A stretch of DNA of 37,533 bases from Candidatus Kuenenia stuttgartensis (GTDB lineage: Bacteria; Planctomycetota; UBA11346): assembly GCA_945876185.1 (NCBI GenBank), contig CAMCMZ010000037.1, forward strand, positions 1 to 37,533, in the 5' to 3' direction. Shown here piece after piece: positions 6,830-15,834 of the stretch; the stretch's first letter is position 1; each line of letters starts with the position of its first letter. The notes below the pieces were generated by a model, which was not told the DNA's origin, made no database searches, and saw only the letters and a program-made list of their open reading frames with translations. A program made the position numbers and the translations under genes.

Positions 6830-7849
6830 CTAACACGGCGCCACTCCGGTGCCACCGGGGCGGGGGCGGAACCACAGCGACACCGCGATGCCCAGGACGA
6901 GCAACCCGATGATGACCCCCAGGCTGAGATCGATCGGCACCTTGATCGGCACGATATGGAGCAGCATTTTCACCCCCACGAAGACCAGGATGCCGGCGAG
7001 CGCGTATTTCAGGTAGGCGAAGGAATCCATCATCCCGGCGAGCAGGAAGAAGAGCGAACGCAGGCCGAGGATCGCGAACACGTTCGAGGTGTAGACGATG
7101 AAGATGTCGTCGGTGATCGCGAGGATGGCGGGGATGGAGTCGACCGCGAAGACGAGGTCGATGAACTCGACCATCAGCACGACCAACAGCAGCGGAGTGG
7201 CCATCAGCCGGCCCTGCTCGCGCACCACGAAATTGCCCTCACGGTAGCCGTCGGTGACCGGCAGGATCCGCCGGCACAGGCGCATGAACCAGTGGTCGCG
7301 TGGATCCAGCGGGGACTGTGGCAGGGCCATCTTCACCCCGGTCCAGAACAGGAAGACCCCGAAGACCACGACGATCCAGGCGAATTGATTTATCAGCGCG
7401 ACTCCGGCGAAGATGAACACCGCGCGCATGACCAGGGCGCCGACGATGCCATAGAACAGTACCTTGTGCTGAAACGCGGCGGGAACGGCAAACATGGTGA
7501 AGATCGCCGCGATCGCGAAGATGTTGTCCACCGCCAGGGCCTTCTCGATCAGGTAGCCGGCGAGGAACTGCTCGGCGCGCAACGTCCCGAGCTGGGCCAG
7601 CCCGGCGCCGGCCTCAAGGTCACCCCGAGTGACGGCCGCGCCGACGTGCATGGATCCGAAGAACCAGCCCGGCTGGAGCCAGATCAACAGGTTGAAGACC
7701 AGCGCGAGGCCGACCCAGACCCCGGTCCAGGTCAGGGCCTCGCCGGTGCCGACTGCGTGCGCTTTGCGATGGAAAACCCCCAGGTCGAGCGCAAGCATGC
7801 CGACCACGAACAGGTTGAAGAGGGCGAAGACGGTCCAGTCGAGGTGCAT
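6830..7849 (-). CDS. TerC/Alx family integral membrane protein
   Basis: A 339-aa polytopic membrane protein of the TerC/Alx family, members of which export Mn2+ or help metallate exported proteins. Both family signatures are present: EKALAVDNIFAIAAIF and, later, EFIDLVFAVDSIPAILAIT with the acidic residues proposed to bind metal. Length and about eight to nine hydrophobic helices fit the family. The ATG at 7849 (MHLDWTVFALFNLF) is chosen over a longer frame because it has an AAGGAAT ribosome binding site and begins directly with the first helix; the longer N-terminus is a translated repeat. No tellurite-resistance cluster is present, so a general metal-related role is more likely. No manganese riboswitch was seen upstream. 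Confidence 0.88.
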   Translation of the reverse strand: MHLDWTVFALFNLFVVGMLALDLGVFHRKAHAVGTGEALTWTGVWVGLALVFNLLIWLQPGWFFGSMHVGAAVTRGDLEAGAGLAQLGTLRAEQFLAGYLIEKALAVDNIFAIAAIFTMFAVPAAFQHKVLFYGIVGALVMRAVFIFAGVALINQFAWIVVVFGVFLFWTGVKMALPQSPLDPRDHWFMRLCRRILPVTDGYREGNFVVREQGRLMATPLLLVVLMVEFIDLVFAVDSIPAILAITDDIFIVYTSNVFAILGLRSLFFLLAGMMDSFAYLKYALAGILVFVGVKMLLHIVPIKVPIDLSLGVIIGLLVLGIAVSLWFRPRPGGTGVAPC

Positions 7850-7955
7850 GGGGTTGGATTCCTTGATCACAAGCAGGGGTTGCGGATCAGGTTGGAAGGC
7901 AGGGAAGCGAGGAAAATCAACGTGCTTTGTTCGCTTTGCGTGGCAAGCGGGCGGG

Positions 7956-7989
7956 ACGCCCGCGATCCCGGGACGCCCGCGATCCCGGA
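7956..7989. repeat. 17-bp tandem duplication
   Basis: ACGCCCGCGATCCCGG(G/A) occurs twice in tandem (7956-7972 and 7973-7989) in the 196-bp gap upstream of terC. A further GCGATCCCGG lies at the end of the neighbouring peptidase gene (about 8049). The rest of this gap shows no gene. Confidence 0.75.
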
Positions 7990-8045
7990 ACGGCATCATT
8001 GCCGGGCCACCCAGCCGCCGGAATCGTCTGCTGCGGGATTACAAA

Positions 8046-8771
8046 TCAGCGATCCCGGTTGCCACCGATGAGCCCCGCCTGCCAGGCCCAGTAGAGCAGC
8101 CAGAGCACCGAGGTCGCGGCGGCGGCGACGTAGGTCAGACCAGCGGCGGTCAGGACGCGATCGACCTGGACCGAATCCTCGCCATGGGTGCCGACCACGC
8201 CGTATTCGCGCAGCAGCACCCGGGCCCGCGCCGAAGCATCGAACTCGACCGGCAGGGTGACCACGGTGAACAGGGCAGCGAGGCCGAACAGTCCGAGGCC
8301 CGCCACGGCCAGCCACCAGCCGATGCCCGGAACCGCCGATTGCGCTGCCCCCAAGGCGATGCCGCCGATGACCAGCCACGGGCCAATCATCGAGCCGATG
8401 TTTGCGGCCGGCACGAGCAGGCTGCGCAGCCACATCGGAGCATAGCCGTGGGCGTGCTGGATGGCGTGCCCGGCCTCATGGGCCGCGATGCCCACCGCAG
8501 CCGCATCCCGGCCATGGTAGACGTCATGGCTGAGGGCGAGGGTCCGGGTCAGCGGGTTGTAGTGGTCGCTGAGCATGCCGGCGTGCTCTTCGATGCGCAG
8601 GCCGTCGAGGCCGCTGTGGCGCAGAATCAGCGCAGCGGCCTCCGCCCCGGTCAGCCCGCTGGCGGCGGGCACCTGGCGGGCCTGCGCAACACGCGATTTC
8701 ACCAGCGCCGATGCCCCCAGGGACAGGAGCAACGTCGCGCCGGCGATGACGAAGTACCAGAGGTCGAGCAT
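8046..8771 (-). CDS. YugP-like zinc-dependent membrane peptidase
   Basis: A 241-aa membrane-bound metallopeptidase of the YugP group (Zn_peptidase_2, PF04298). The zinc motif HEAGH is at 98-102 within AAHEAGHAIQHAHGY. Hydrophobic helices lie at the N-terminus (about 5-24), in the middle (about 120-165) and at the C-terminus (VAAAATSVLWLLYWAWQAGLI). The segment LPVEFDASARA after the middle helices is typical of the family. Its substrate is unknown. The start codon is the ATG in front of the first membrane helix, preceded by a purine-rich AAGGAAAAC stretch. It lies 60 bases downstream of the HPF gene on the same strand and may share its transcript. Confidence 0.85.
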   Translation of the reverse strand: MLDLWYFVIAGATLLLSLGASALVKSRVAQARQVPAASGLTGAEAAALILRHSGLDGLRIEEHAGMLSDHYNPLTRTLALSHDVYHGRDAAAVGIAAHEAGHAIQHAHGYAPMWLRSLLVPAANIGSMIGPWLVIGGIALGAAQSAVPGIGWWLAVAGLGLFGLAALFTVVTLPVEFDASARARVLLREYGVVGTHGEDSVQVDRVLTAAGLTYVAAAATSVLWLLYWAWQAGLIGGNRDR

Positions 8772-8831
8772 GGTGTTTTCCTTGTGATGCTGAGGGTGAG
8801 TGAATGGCTGTGAGCAGAGAGCTGAGGGTTC

Positions 8832-9143
8832 TCAACGGTATTCGTGGTCGCGTGAAACCAGGCGGCCGAGGCGGACCGCCAAGCGGGAGACGGCCTGGCT
8901 GATGCCGCTCTCTGGGCTGCTGGCCGATCCCGTGACGACCAGATCGCCGCCGGACATCAGGCGCACCCGCGCGATGCAGGCGACGTCGGCCCCGCCGCGC
9001 GGGCCGTTGACATCGCTCAGGCGGATCTCGACCTCGCGCACGAGGTCGCCGAAGCGGGCGAAGGCGTAGCCGGCCCGACGCTGGGCAAGTTCGACCAGCC
9101 CTGGACTGCGGGACAGGTGACGGGTGATGAGGTTGATGATCAT
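8832..9143 (-). CDS. Short HPF/RaiA-type ribosome-associated protein
   Basis: A 103-aa protein with the hibernation-promoting factor/RaiA fold pattern (PF02482): an N-terminal beta strand, a helix (SPGLVELAQRRAGYAFARFG), strands with VREVEIRLSDVNGPRGGADV, and a C-terminal helix (GISQAVSRLAVRLGRLV). Members bind the decoding centre and silence ribosomes in stationary phase or stress. It lacks the extra C-terminal dimerisation domain of long HPF, so it would be the short type. The family match is by fold and spacing, so a related nucleic-acid binding role remains possible. The ATG at 9143 has an AAGGAG site 9 bases upstream; a longer frame upstream has none. It is divergent from the NhaR-type regulator. 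Confidence 0.72.
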   Translation of the reverse strand: MIINLITRHLSRSPGLVELAQRRAGYAFARFGDLVREVEIRLSDVNGPRGGADVACIARVRLMSGGDLVVTGSASSPESGISQAVSRLAVRLGRLVSRDHEYR

Positions 9144-9287
9144 GGTGGGCTCCTTGGCGCGCACCCTAGCCAGGCGGGGCCTGGGACGGAAATCGGAAGC
9201 GGCCGGTTCATCCATCGGGATTCCCTATGTGTCGACCTGCCGATGACGGCGATTCCATGGCACGCTGAAACCCCGAACGTCTCTGCC

Positions 9288-10247
9288 ATGCCTGCCCTCC
9301 CGCCCGCCCTCTCGCCCGCCCTCTCGCCCGTTGCTAGGCCCTCCATCCCCCATCTGCCCGAACTGAACTACCACCACCTGCGCTATTTCTGGACGGTCGC
9401 CCACGAAGGTTCGATCGCCAAGGCGTGCAGCCTGCTGAAAGTCTCGCAACCGACGGTCAGCGAGCAGTTGCGTGCGCTCGCTACCGCAGTGGGCGCCGAG
9501 CTGTTCGTACGCGAGGGCCGTCGCCTGCGCCTGACCGACACCGGGCGGCTGGTGCAGGATTTCGCCGACGAGATCTTCACCCTCGGGCGCGAACTCCACA
9601 CCGCGCTCCTGAACCGCCGCAGCACGCGCGCCATCCCGGTGGTGATCGGGATCAGCGACGCGGTGCCGAAGCTCATCGCCAGCCAGCTCATCGCCCCCGC
9701 TATGAAACTGCCCGAGCCGGTGCAGATCACGGTGCAGGAGGACCGCCACGAGGCGCTGATCCAGCGCCTGGCCGGGCATGAGCTGGATGTCGTGATCTCG
9801 GACGCACCCCTGGAATCGCATCTGCGCATCCGCGCCTACAACCACCTCCTGGGGGAAAGCCCCCTGGCGGTCTTCGGTGCCAAGAAGTTTGCCGGCCTGG
9901 CACGCGGATTCCCCGCCTCGCTCGCCGACGCGCCTCTATTGGCCGCCCTGCCGGGCACGCCGCAGCGCCGGGCCTGGGATTCCTGGTGCACCGAGGTCGG
10001 CGTCCAACCGCGCATCGTGGCGCAGTTCCAGGACAGTGCCCTGATGAAGATCGTCGGACAAGCAGGGTTCGGCCTGTTCGCCGGTCCCGAAGCCATCGCC
10101 GAGGCGGTCTGCCGCACGTACGAGGTGCGCGTGATCGGCCGCATCCCGGCGCTCAAGGAACGCTACTACGCCATCAGCCTCGACCGCCGCCTGGTCAATC
10201 CCGCTCTCCAGGCGATCACCACCCAGGGCAAGCTGATTTTTTCCTGA
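9288..10247 (+). CDS. nhaR: NhaR-type LysR-family transcriptional regulator
   Basis: LysR-type regulator whose N-terminus (LNYHHLRYFWTVAHEGSIAKA) and following winged helix (VSQPTVSEQLRALATAVGAELF) closely match NhaR, the Na+-responsive activator of the nhaA antiporter gene. The recognisable DEIFTLGRELHTAL linker helix also fits NhaR. The remaining ~200 residues form the periplasmic-binding-like sensor domain. No antiporter gene is in the window, so the target is unknown and could be the divergent HPF/YugP genes. The start is uncertain: ATG 9288 gives a 20-residue Pro/Ala/Ser-rich lead; ATG 9243 adds 15 residues. Neither has a clear ribosome binding site. It is convergent with the ABC ATPase gene with a 19-base gap. 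Confidence 0.82.
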   Translation: MPALPPALSPALSPVARPSIPHLPELNYHHLRYFWTVAHEGSIAKACSLLKVSQPTVSEQLRALATAVGAELFVREGRRLRLTDTGRLVQDFADEIFTLGRELHTALLNRRSTRAIPVVIGISDAVPKLIASQLIAPAMKLPEPVQITVQEDRHEALIQRLAGHELDVVISDAPLESHLRIRAYNHLLGESPLAVFGAKKFAGLARGFPASLADAPLLAALPGTPQRRAWDSWCTEVGVQPRIVAQFQDSALMKIVGQAGFGLFAGPEAIAEAVCRTYEVRVIGRIPALKERYYAISLDRRLVNPALQAITTQGKLIFS

Positions 10248-10266
10248 CTTGCGCAGGCCCGGCAGC

Positions 10267-11388
<1,122 letters not shown>

Positions 11389-11526
11389 GGGTCCTCGCAT
11401 ATTCGCTGCGCTGGTCGAGGCACCTCGGCCGGCGGCGGAAGCGGCACCGTAGCGCCCCATCCCGATCGCGCATCCGTCGGGTGCCGCGATAGAGCGCGGG
11501 GTGAGCGGCTTCGGGACTGCGTTCCG

Positions 11527-12456
11527 TCAGTCGCCAGTGATGCGTCGGATCCCGGCGATGGGGACCAGTCGCAGGCCGGGTTCAACCGCCTTGCCTGCCA
11601 TGAGGTCGAGCAGCAGATCGGCGGCCAGCGCGCCCATGGCGGCGAAATCCTGGTCGGCGCAGTGGACGACGGATCCAGGTGGCAGGTCCCCATGCCAGGC
11701 ATCGAAGACGCCGGCCCGGCTCAGACGCAGCGCGCGTCTGCGGGCCCAGCCCCGGGCGTCGGATTCGCAACTCGCGAACACGGTCCAATCGGTCGCGGGC
11801 AACGTCGCATCCGGTCCGACCACCGGCAGACCGAGCTGCTCAGCGGCCAATCGCACACCGGCGCTGCGGGCATCCTCGACCGTGTTGCCTCCGGGGTTGA
11901 ACAGGTTGACCAGGGTCGTGGCGCCAGCGGCGACACAGCGATGGACGAGTTCAGCCGCAGCCTCGGCATTGGTGCTGCTGACCGCAGGGATGTCCAAATC
12001 GGCGCGATGGCGGTCGACGAACACGAGGGGGAAGCCGTCCGCGTGCAGCTGCACCAGCAGGTCGGATTCCAGATCGAGCCCATCCGCGATCACCAGCGCC
12101 CCGTCGCACAGGTGCTGACGCAGGCGCAGGAGCAGCCGTTCGTGGGCAGCGCGGTCCCCGTGATGGACGGCGACGAGCAGATCTAAGCCACATTCGCGCA
12201 CTCGTTTCGCTGCGGTGGTGGCCGGCTGATGGTTCTGCGGGGCTTCCAACCCGCCGGCCAGGAACCACACCGTGTGGGTGCGTCCGGTCACCAGATTGCG
12301 CGCCGCGAGGTTGGGGTGGTAGCCAAGTCGGGCAGCCTCGGCCTTGACCTTGGCACGCGTCGCTGGCGCCACCCGGCTGTCGTCACGCAGGGCCCGCGAG
12401 ACGGTGCTGGTGTCGACCGCGCAGGCATTGGCGAGATCGCGCAGGGTGACGGGCAT
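11527..12456 (-). CDS. LacI-family transcriptional regulator
   Basis: A 309-aa sugar-responsive repressor. Residues 1-60 are the LacI DNA-binding domain: VTLRDLANACAVDTSTVSRA (helix-turn-helix) and the LGYHPNLAARNL hinge helix region. The remainder is a periplasmic-binding-protein-like effector domain, with typical SSTNAEAAAELVHRCV and DQDFAAMGALAADLLLDLMAG segments. The ATG at 12456 was chosen because the helix-turn-helix must lie at the N-terminus; the frame runs on upstream for 86 codons without sense. It is 138 bases upstream of the ABC ATPase on the same strand, so it may control that gene. The ligand cannot be deduced. Confidence 0.92.
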   Translation of the reverse strand: MPVTLRDLANACAVDTSTVSRALRDDSRVAPATRAKVKAEAARLGYHPNLAARNLVTGRTHTVWFLAGGLEAPQNHQPATTAAKRVRECGLDLLVAVHHGDRAAHERLLLRLRQHLCDGALVIADGLDLESDLLVQLHADGFPLVFVDRHRADLDIPAVSSTNAEAAAELVHRCVAAGATTLVNLFNPGGNTVEDARSAGVRLAAEQLGLPVVGPDATLPATDWTVFASCESDARGWARRRALRLSRAGVFDAWHGDLPPGSVVHCADQDFAAMGALAADLLLDLMAGKAVEPGLRLVPIAGIRRITGD

Positions 12457-12626
12457 GGCGCCAGCCTGGACGCATTCGACCGGCAAGGAAGTCAGGGAAC
12501 CAGCGACACCGGCCGAATTCTTCGGGCTGGTTTCGCAGCACCGCAGCTCGAAGGCCACGCCGCAGGGCGACAACGCCTGACCCTGCAGCGAACGGCGCTT
12601 ACCGATCGCAGCTCGATGCCAACAGT

Positions 12627-13520
12627 TCAGGTCGATGCCGTGCGCCGGCGCCAGGCGCCGGGGGTCTGGCCGGTGAGCATCTTGAACTGCCGGGCAAAGA
12701 AGAACTGATCGCAATACCCCAGACGTTCGGCGGTTTCGGCGACCGAGGTGCCGGCCGCGAGCAGGTTTTTGGCGCGTTCGGCCCGGCGATGGAGGCGGTA
12801 GCGGCTGGGGGACAGGCCGGTCTCGCGGGTGAACGCCCGCCGCAGGCGATCGTAGCCGACCTGAAGACGGCGGGCCAAGCCCTCCAGGTCGAAGGGTCGG
12901 GCCAGGTCCTCCTCCAAGGCGGCGCGAGTGGCGGCCACCAGATCGGCATCGCGCGGATGGGTGCGACGGCGATGATGGCGATCGACGATCTCGGCGATCA
13001 GGACATGCAGCCGCCCGACCCGCAAGGCCAGGTCGCTGTGACTGGCCGCTGGCCGCTGGCTCTCGTCCACCAGCTGATCAAACAAGGCGGTGAGAATCGG
13101 ATCAAAGCCTGGCGACAGCACTGGCCGGGTCCGGTCGAGCAGGCCCTCCCGTTCGAGTTCACGAAAGAGCGGCCCATTGAAACTCAGCCAATATTCCGAC
13201 CAGTACTGGTCGTCGCCAGGGGCGTAGCCGTGGCTGACATCCGGGAAGATGAACAGCACATCGCCCCGGCCGACGCTGATCCGGCCAAGGTGCCGGTCAA
13301 CGTAGCTGCCGCTGCCATCGACCAGGTACACCAGGGCGTAGGCACCGAACAGACGTTCTTTGATCCGGCCGCGCCGGTCGAGCAGATGGCCACCAGCGAG
13401 CAGGCACGAGCGGTGCGGCGCGGGCATCGCCGGCAGTACCGGGCCATCCGACACAAAGTCCAGGGTCTGGCGTGCATGGTCCTGGACGCGGTGGGGATAA
13501 AATTCAGCCGCATTCAGCAA
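12627..13520 (-). CDS. AraC-family transcriptional regulator
   Basis: About 297 aa: an N-terminal cupin-like ligand domain (LVYLVDGSGSYVD ... VGRGDVLFIFPDVSHGYAP) and a C-terminal AraC DNA-binding domain with two helix-turn-helix units (FDLEGLARRLQVGYDRLRRA and TSVAETAERLGYCDQFFFAR), ending GQTPGAW. Such proteins activate carbohydrate catabolic genes. The start is uncertain: the longest frame begins at TTG 13520, only 15 bases from the divergent dioxygenase ATG; GTG 13454 and ATG 13427 are alternatives that leave room for a shared promoter region. It is divergent from the PhyH/URO-D pair and probably controls it. A 170-base gap separates it from the LacI gene; nothing is evident there. Confidence 0.88.
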   Translation of the reverse strand: MLNAAEFYPHRVQDHARQTLDFVSDGPVLPAMPAPHRSCLLAGGHLLDRRGRIKERLFGAYALVYLVDGSGSYVDRHLGRISVGRGDVLFIFPDVSHGYAPGDDQYWSEYWLSFNGPLFRELEREGLLDRTRPVLSPGFDPILTALFDQLVDESQRPAASHSDLALRVGRLHVLIAEIVDRHHRRRTHPRDADLVAATRAALEEDLARPFDLEGLARRLQVGYDRLRRAFTRETGLSPSRYRLHRRAERAKNLLAAGTSVAETAERLGYCDQFFFARQFKMLTGQTPGAWRRRTAST

Positions 13521-13535
13521 GGAAAGACGCTACCC

Positions 13536-14456
13536 ATGACGGCAACCAGCCCGGTATTCCAGCCAGCCCCCATTCCCCACCAGGTCGCCATGGGCAACCG
13601 GGTGCTGCCCTCGGCCGCCGTCCGGCTGACCCACCTGCGCGACTCCACCAGCGCCATGGGCGACGCACCGACCTTGCGTCGGTGTCTGGCCGAGGACGGC
13701 TACCTGCTGTTGCGCGGCGTCCATGAGCGGGACCAGGTCGCGGCCGCCCGCCGGATGCTGCTGGGACACCTCGACCGGGCCGGCCGCATTGATCGCCAAC
13801 GACCGCTGGACCAGGGCTGGGCCTTGCCGGGTGCCAAGCCCGATGAGCAGACGATCACCCGCAGCCCTGAATTCCGCGCCGTGGTCGATGGCCGGATCAT
13901 GGATTTCTTCACCTTCCTGCTGGGCCGCCCGGCCCGGACGTTCGATTTCAAATGGCTGCGGGTGGTGGGCCCGGGGGGCTTCACCGGCGCCCATGTCGAC
14001 GCCGTCTACATGGGCCGGGGCACGGCCGAGGTATTCACGGCCTGGACGCCCTTCGGCGATCTCGGTTATGACCAGGGGCCCCTCGCCATCATCCCCGGCT
14101 CGCATCACCTGCCGAGCTTTGCACCGATCCGCAGCACCTATGGCCAGATGGATGTCGATCGCGATCGCATCGAGGGTTGGTTCAGCACTGACCCGTTGGA
14201 ATTGGTCGAGCGTTTCGGCGCTACCTGGGCCACCACCGAGTTTGCGATGGGCGATGTCCTGATCTTCGGCATGCAGACCATGCACATGTCGCTGACCAAC
14301 AATTCGGGCCGCTTCCGGTTGACCGCCGATTGCCGATATCAGGCCGCTGATCTGCCGATCGATGCGCGCTGGATCGGCGAACGACCCCCGGGCCACCAGG
14401 TCAGCCCAGCACCCCAGAAAAGCATGGCCCAGGCCCGGGCCGAATGGGGCATCTGA
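13536..14456 (+). CDS. Phytanoyl-CoA dioxygenase (PhyH)-like Fe(II)/2-oxoglutarate oxygenase
   Basis: A 306-aa cytoplasmic protein of the PhyH-like family (PF05721). The facial triad is visible as His153-x-Asp155 (GAHVDAVY) and His250 (QTMHMSLTN). Arg259/Arg261 (SGRFRLTADCR) are placed to bind 2-oxoglutarate. It would hydroxylate or oxidatively demethylate a small molecule. The conserved GPLAIIPGSHH segment at 181-191 also fits the family. ATG 13536 follows an AAGGAAAG sequence; the open frame continues far upstream but there only mirrors the AraC gene. It is 49 bases upstream of the URO-D-like gene, so the two are probably one operon divergent from the AraC regulator. The substrate is unknown; its position near a GH78 enzyme hints at a sugar or sugar-derived compound. 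Confidence 0.85.
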   Translation: MTATSPVFQPAPIPHQVAMGNRVLPSAAVRLTHLRDSTSAMGDAPTLRRCLAEDGYLLLRGVHERDQVAAARRMLLGHLDRAGRIDRQRPLDQGWALPGAKPDEQTITRSPEFRAVVDGRIMDFFTFLLGRPARTFDFKWLRVVGPGGFTGAHVDAVYMGRGTAEVFTAWTPFGDLGYDQGPLAIIPGSHHLPSFAPIRSTYGQMDVDRDRIEGWFSTDPLELVERFGATWATTEFAMGDVLIFGMQTMHMSLTNNSGRFRLTADCRYQAADLPIDARWIGERPPGHQVSPAPQKSMAQARAEWGI

Positions 14457-14505
14457 TGCCCGCTGTCCCGATTCCCTGCCAACGCCGTCATTGCGGAGAC
14501 CGACC

Positions 14506-15567
14506 ATGACCCCACGTGAAAACCTCATTTCCTGTTATCGTCGCCAAGGCTGCGAGACCGCGCCGGTGACCTTCGGGCTCTGCCCTTCGCTGCGCGCGGA
14601 GTTCCAGCGACGCTATGGCGAGGTCAAACCAGAGGACCATTTCGGATTCAGCAGCCGTTTGGTCCTCTTTTCGCACCCCACCCACCGCGTGGTGCCGGAC
14701 TGGCAGCGCTGGTATGCCGAGCCGCTACGACCCGGCACCCGTTTCAGTTACTGGGGTATCGCCCATGAGCCGGGCAGCGATGCCGCCATGCACATGACCC
14801 GCATGCGGCATCCGCTGATCCAGGTCGAGACCGTGGCTGAATTGCAGGCTTATCCGTGGCCGGATTTTTCCCGTGTCGACCTACCAAACCTGCGCGCCCA
14901 GGTCGCCGCCATCCACGCCCAGGGCTGCGCCGCCCATGGCGGCATGGAGATGACGATCTGGGAGGTCTCCTGGTATCTGCGTTCGATGGAGCGGATGATG
15001 CAGGATATGGTCGATGACGATTCTAAGGCGACCTGGCTGTTCGACCGCACCACGGAAATCGCCTGCCAACGGGCGCAGGCCTTCGCCCTGGCTGATTGCG
15101 ATGTGATCGGCCTGGGCGATGACGTCGGTACCCAGCGCGGCCTGATGATGTCGCCAGCGATGTACCGGCGATGGCTCAAGCCACGCCTGGCCGCGGTGAT
15201 CCAGGCGGCACGGGCGGTGAAGCCAGAGATCCTAATCCAATACCATAGCTGCGGCCAAGTCACTCCGCTGATCAGCGACCTGATCGAGGCCGGCATTGAT
15301 GTCCTGAATCCTGTCCAGCCGGAATGCATGGAATTTTCAGAAATTTTTGCGAAGTACGGCGATCGCCTGAGTTTCAACGGCACCATCGGCACCCAGACCA
15401 CCATGCCGTTCGCCTCTCCTGATCAGGTGCGCGACCTCGTCCACCGCAACCTGCGCCTGGCCGGCCGCCGAGGTGGGCTGGTCGCCTGCCCCACCCATCT
15501 GCTCGAACCCGAAGTGCCGTGGGAAAACATCGAGGCCTATGTGGAGGCCTGCCGCACGGCGTGGTGA
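14506..15567 (+). CDS. URO-D/MtaA-CmuA family protein, probable methyltransferase
   Basis: A 353-aa member of the uroporphyrinogen decarboxylase superfamily (PF01208). True heme-pathway HemE seems unlikely: the N-terminus lacks the usual HemE PxWxMRQAG motif, and the protein carries His247-x-Cys249 (YHSCGQV) with Cys328 (VACPTH), the pattern of zinc ligands used by cobamide-dependent methyltransferases such as MtaA and CmuA. Asp205/Asp206 (GLGDDVGTQ) sit in the active-site strand. This suggests a zinc-dependent methyl transfer from or to a corrinoid or thiol; this is family knowledge plus inference. The start ATG has a GCGGAGA site 9 bases before it. It follows the PhyH-like gene by 49 bases and is convergent with the GH78 gene. 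No corrinoid-binding protein is encoded in the window. Confidence 0.82.
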   Translation: MTPRENLISCYRRQGCETAPVTFGLCPSLRAEFQRRYGEVKPEDHFGFSSRLVLFSHPTHRVVPDWQRWYAEPLRPGTRFSYWGIAHEPGSDAAMHMTRMRHPLIQVETVAELQAYPWPDFSRVDLPNLRAQVAAIHAQGCAAHGGMEMTIWEVSWYLRSMERMMQDMVDDDSKATWLFDRTTEIACQRAQAFALADCDVIGLGDDVGTQRGLMMSPAMYRRWLKPRLAAVIQAARAVKPEILIQYHSCGQVTPLISDLIEAGIDVLNPVQPECMEFSEIFAKYGDRLSFNGTIGTQTTMPFASPDQVRDLVHRNLRLAGRRGGLVACPTHLLEPEVPWENIEAYVEACRTAW

Positions 15568-15579
15568 TCAGGTGCTGTC

Positions 15580-15690
15580 AGCCTAAAAATCGCAATTGCA
15601 CCCCAGCTGCGGCGTTGGTCGTCAGTCATTTGGCGCTGCCAAACTCCTTCCTCCCGCCTTGCATCTGGGATACACTTGCGATTTTTACTG
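15580..15690 (+). repeat. ~110-bp palindromic element, copy 1
   Basis: The element starts AGCCTAAAAATCGCAATTG and ends CACTTGCGATTTTTACTG. The two ends are inverted repeats (AAAAATCGCAATTG against AAAAATCGCAAGTG, 13 of 14). The centre contains GGTCGTCAGTCATT and CTCCTTCCTCCCGCCTTGCA. A second copy of about 90% identity in reverse orientation lies at 36467-36577. This copy begins 12 bases after the URO-D-like stop codon. No gene is inside, though both copies translate to similar short peptides in one frame. Confidence 0.9.
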
Positions 15691-15708
15691 GGAATCTTCG
15701 TTGGGGTT

Positions 15709-15732
15709 GTCCGAAGGCAGATGTCTTCGGAC
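15709..15732. terminator. hairpin between convergent genes
   Basis: A perfect 8-bp stem (GTCCGAAG / CTTCGGAC) with an 8-base loop lies between the URO-D-like and GH78 genes; a second smaller hairpin (CCCATC / GATGGG) follows near 15770. No T-run follows, so a terminator role is possible but not certain. The rest of 15691-15834 shows nothing else. Confidence 0.3.
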
Positions 15733-15834
15733 CATAATCGAAACTGGGGCTCGTGATTAGCTGGTCACCCATCTGGTGATGGGGTGGGATCCAGGAATGC
15801 AGTCTTTGGCAGCCACTTACAGATTTCACCAAGT

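Noticed and set aside
7850..8045. Manganese (yybP-ykoY) riboswitch upstream of terC
   Set aside because: The conserved loop sequences of this riboswitch are not visible; the region holds a tandem repeat instead.
12789..13535. Long upstream extension of the PhyH-like frame
   Set aside because: It is antisense to the AraC gene and has no family resemblance; the dioxygenase homology starts after ATG 13536, which has a ribosome binding site.
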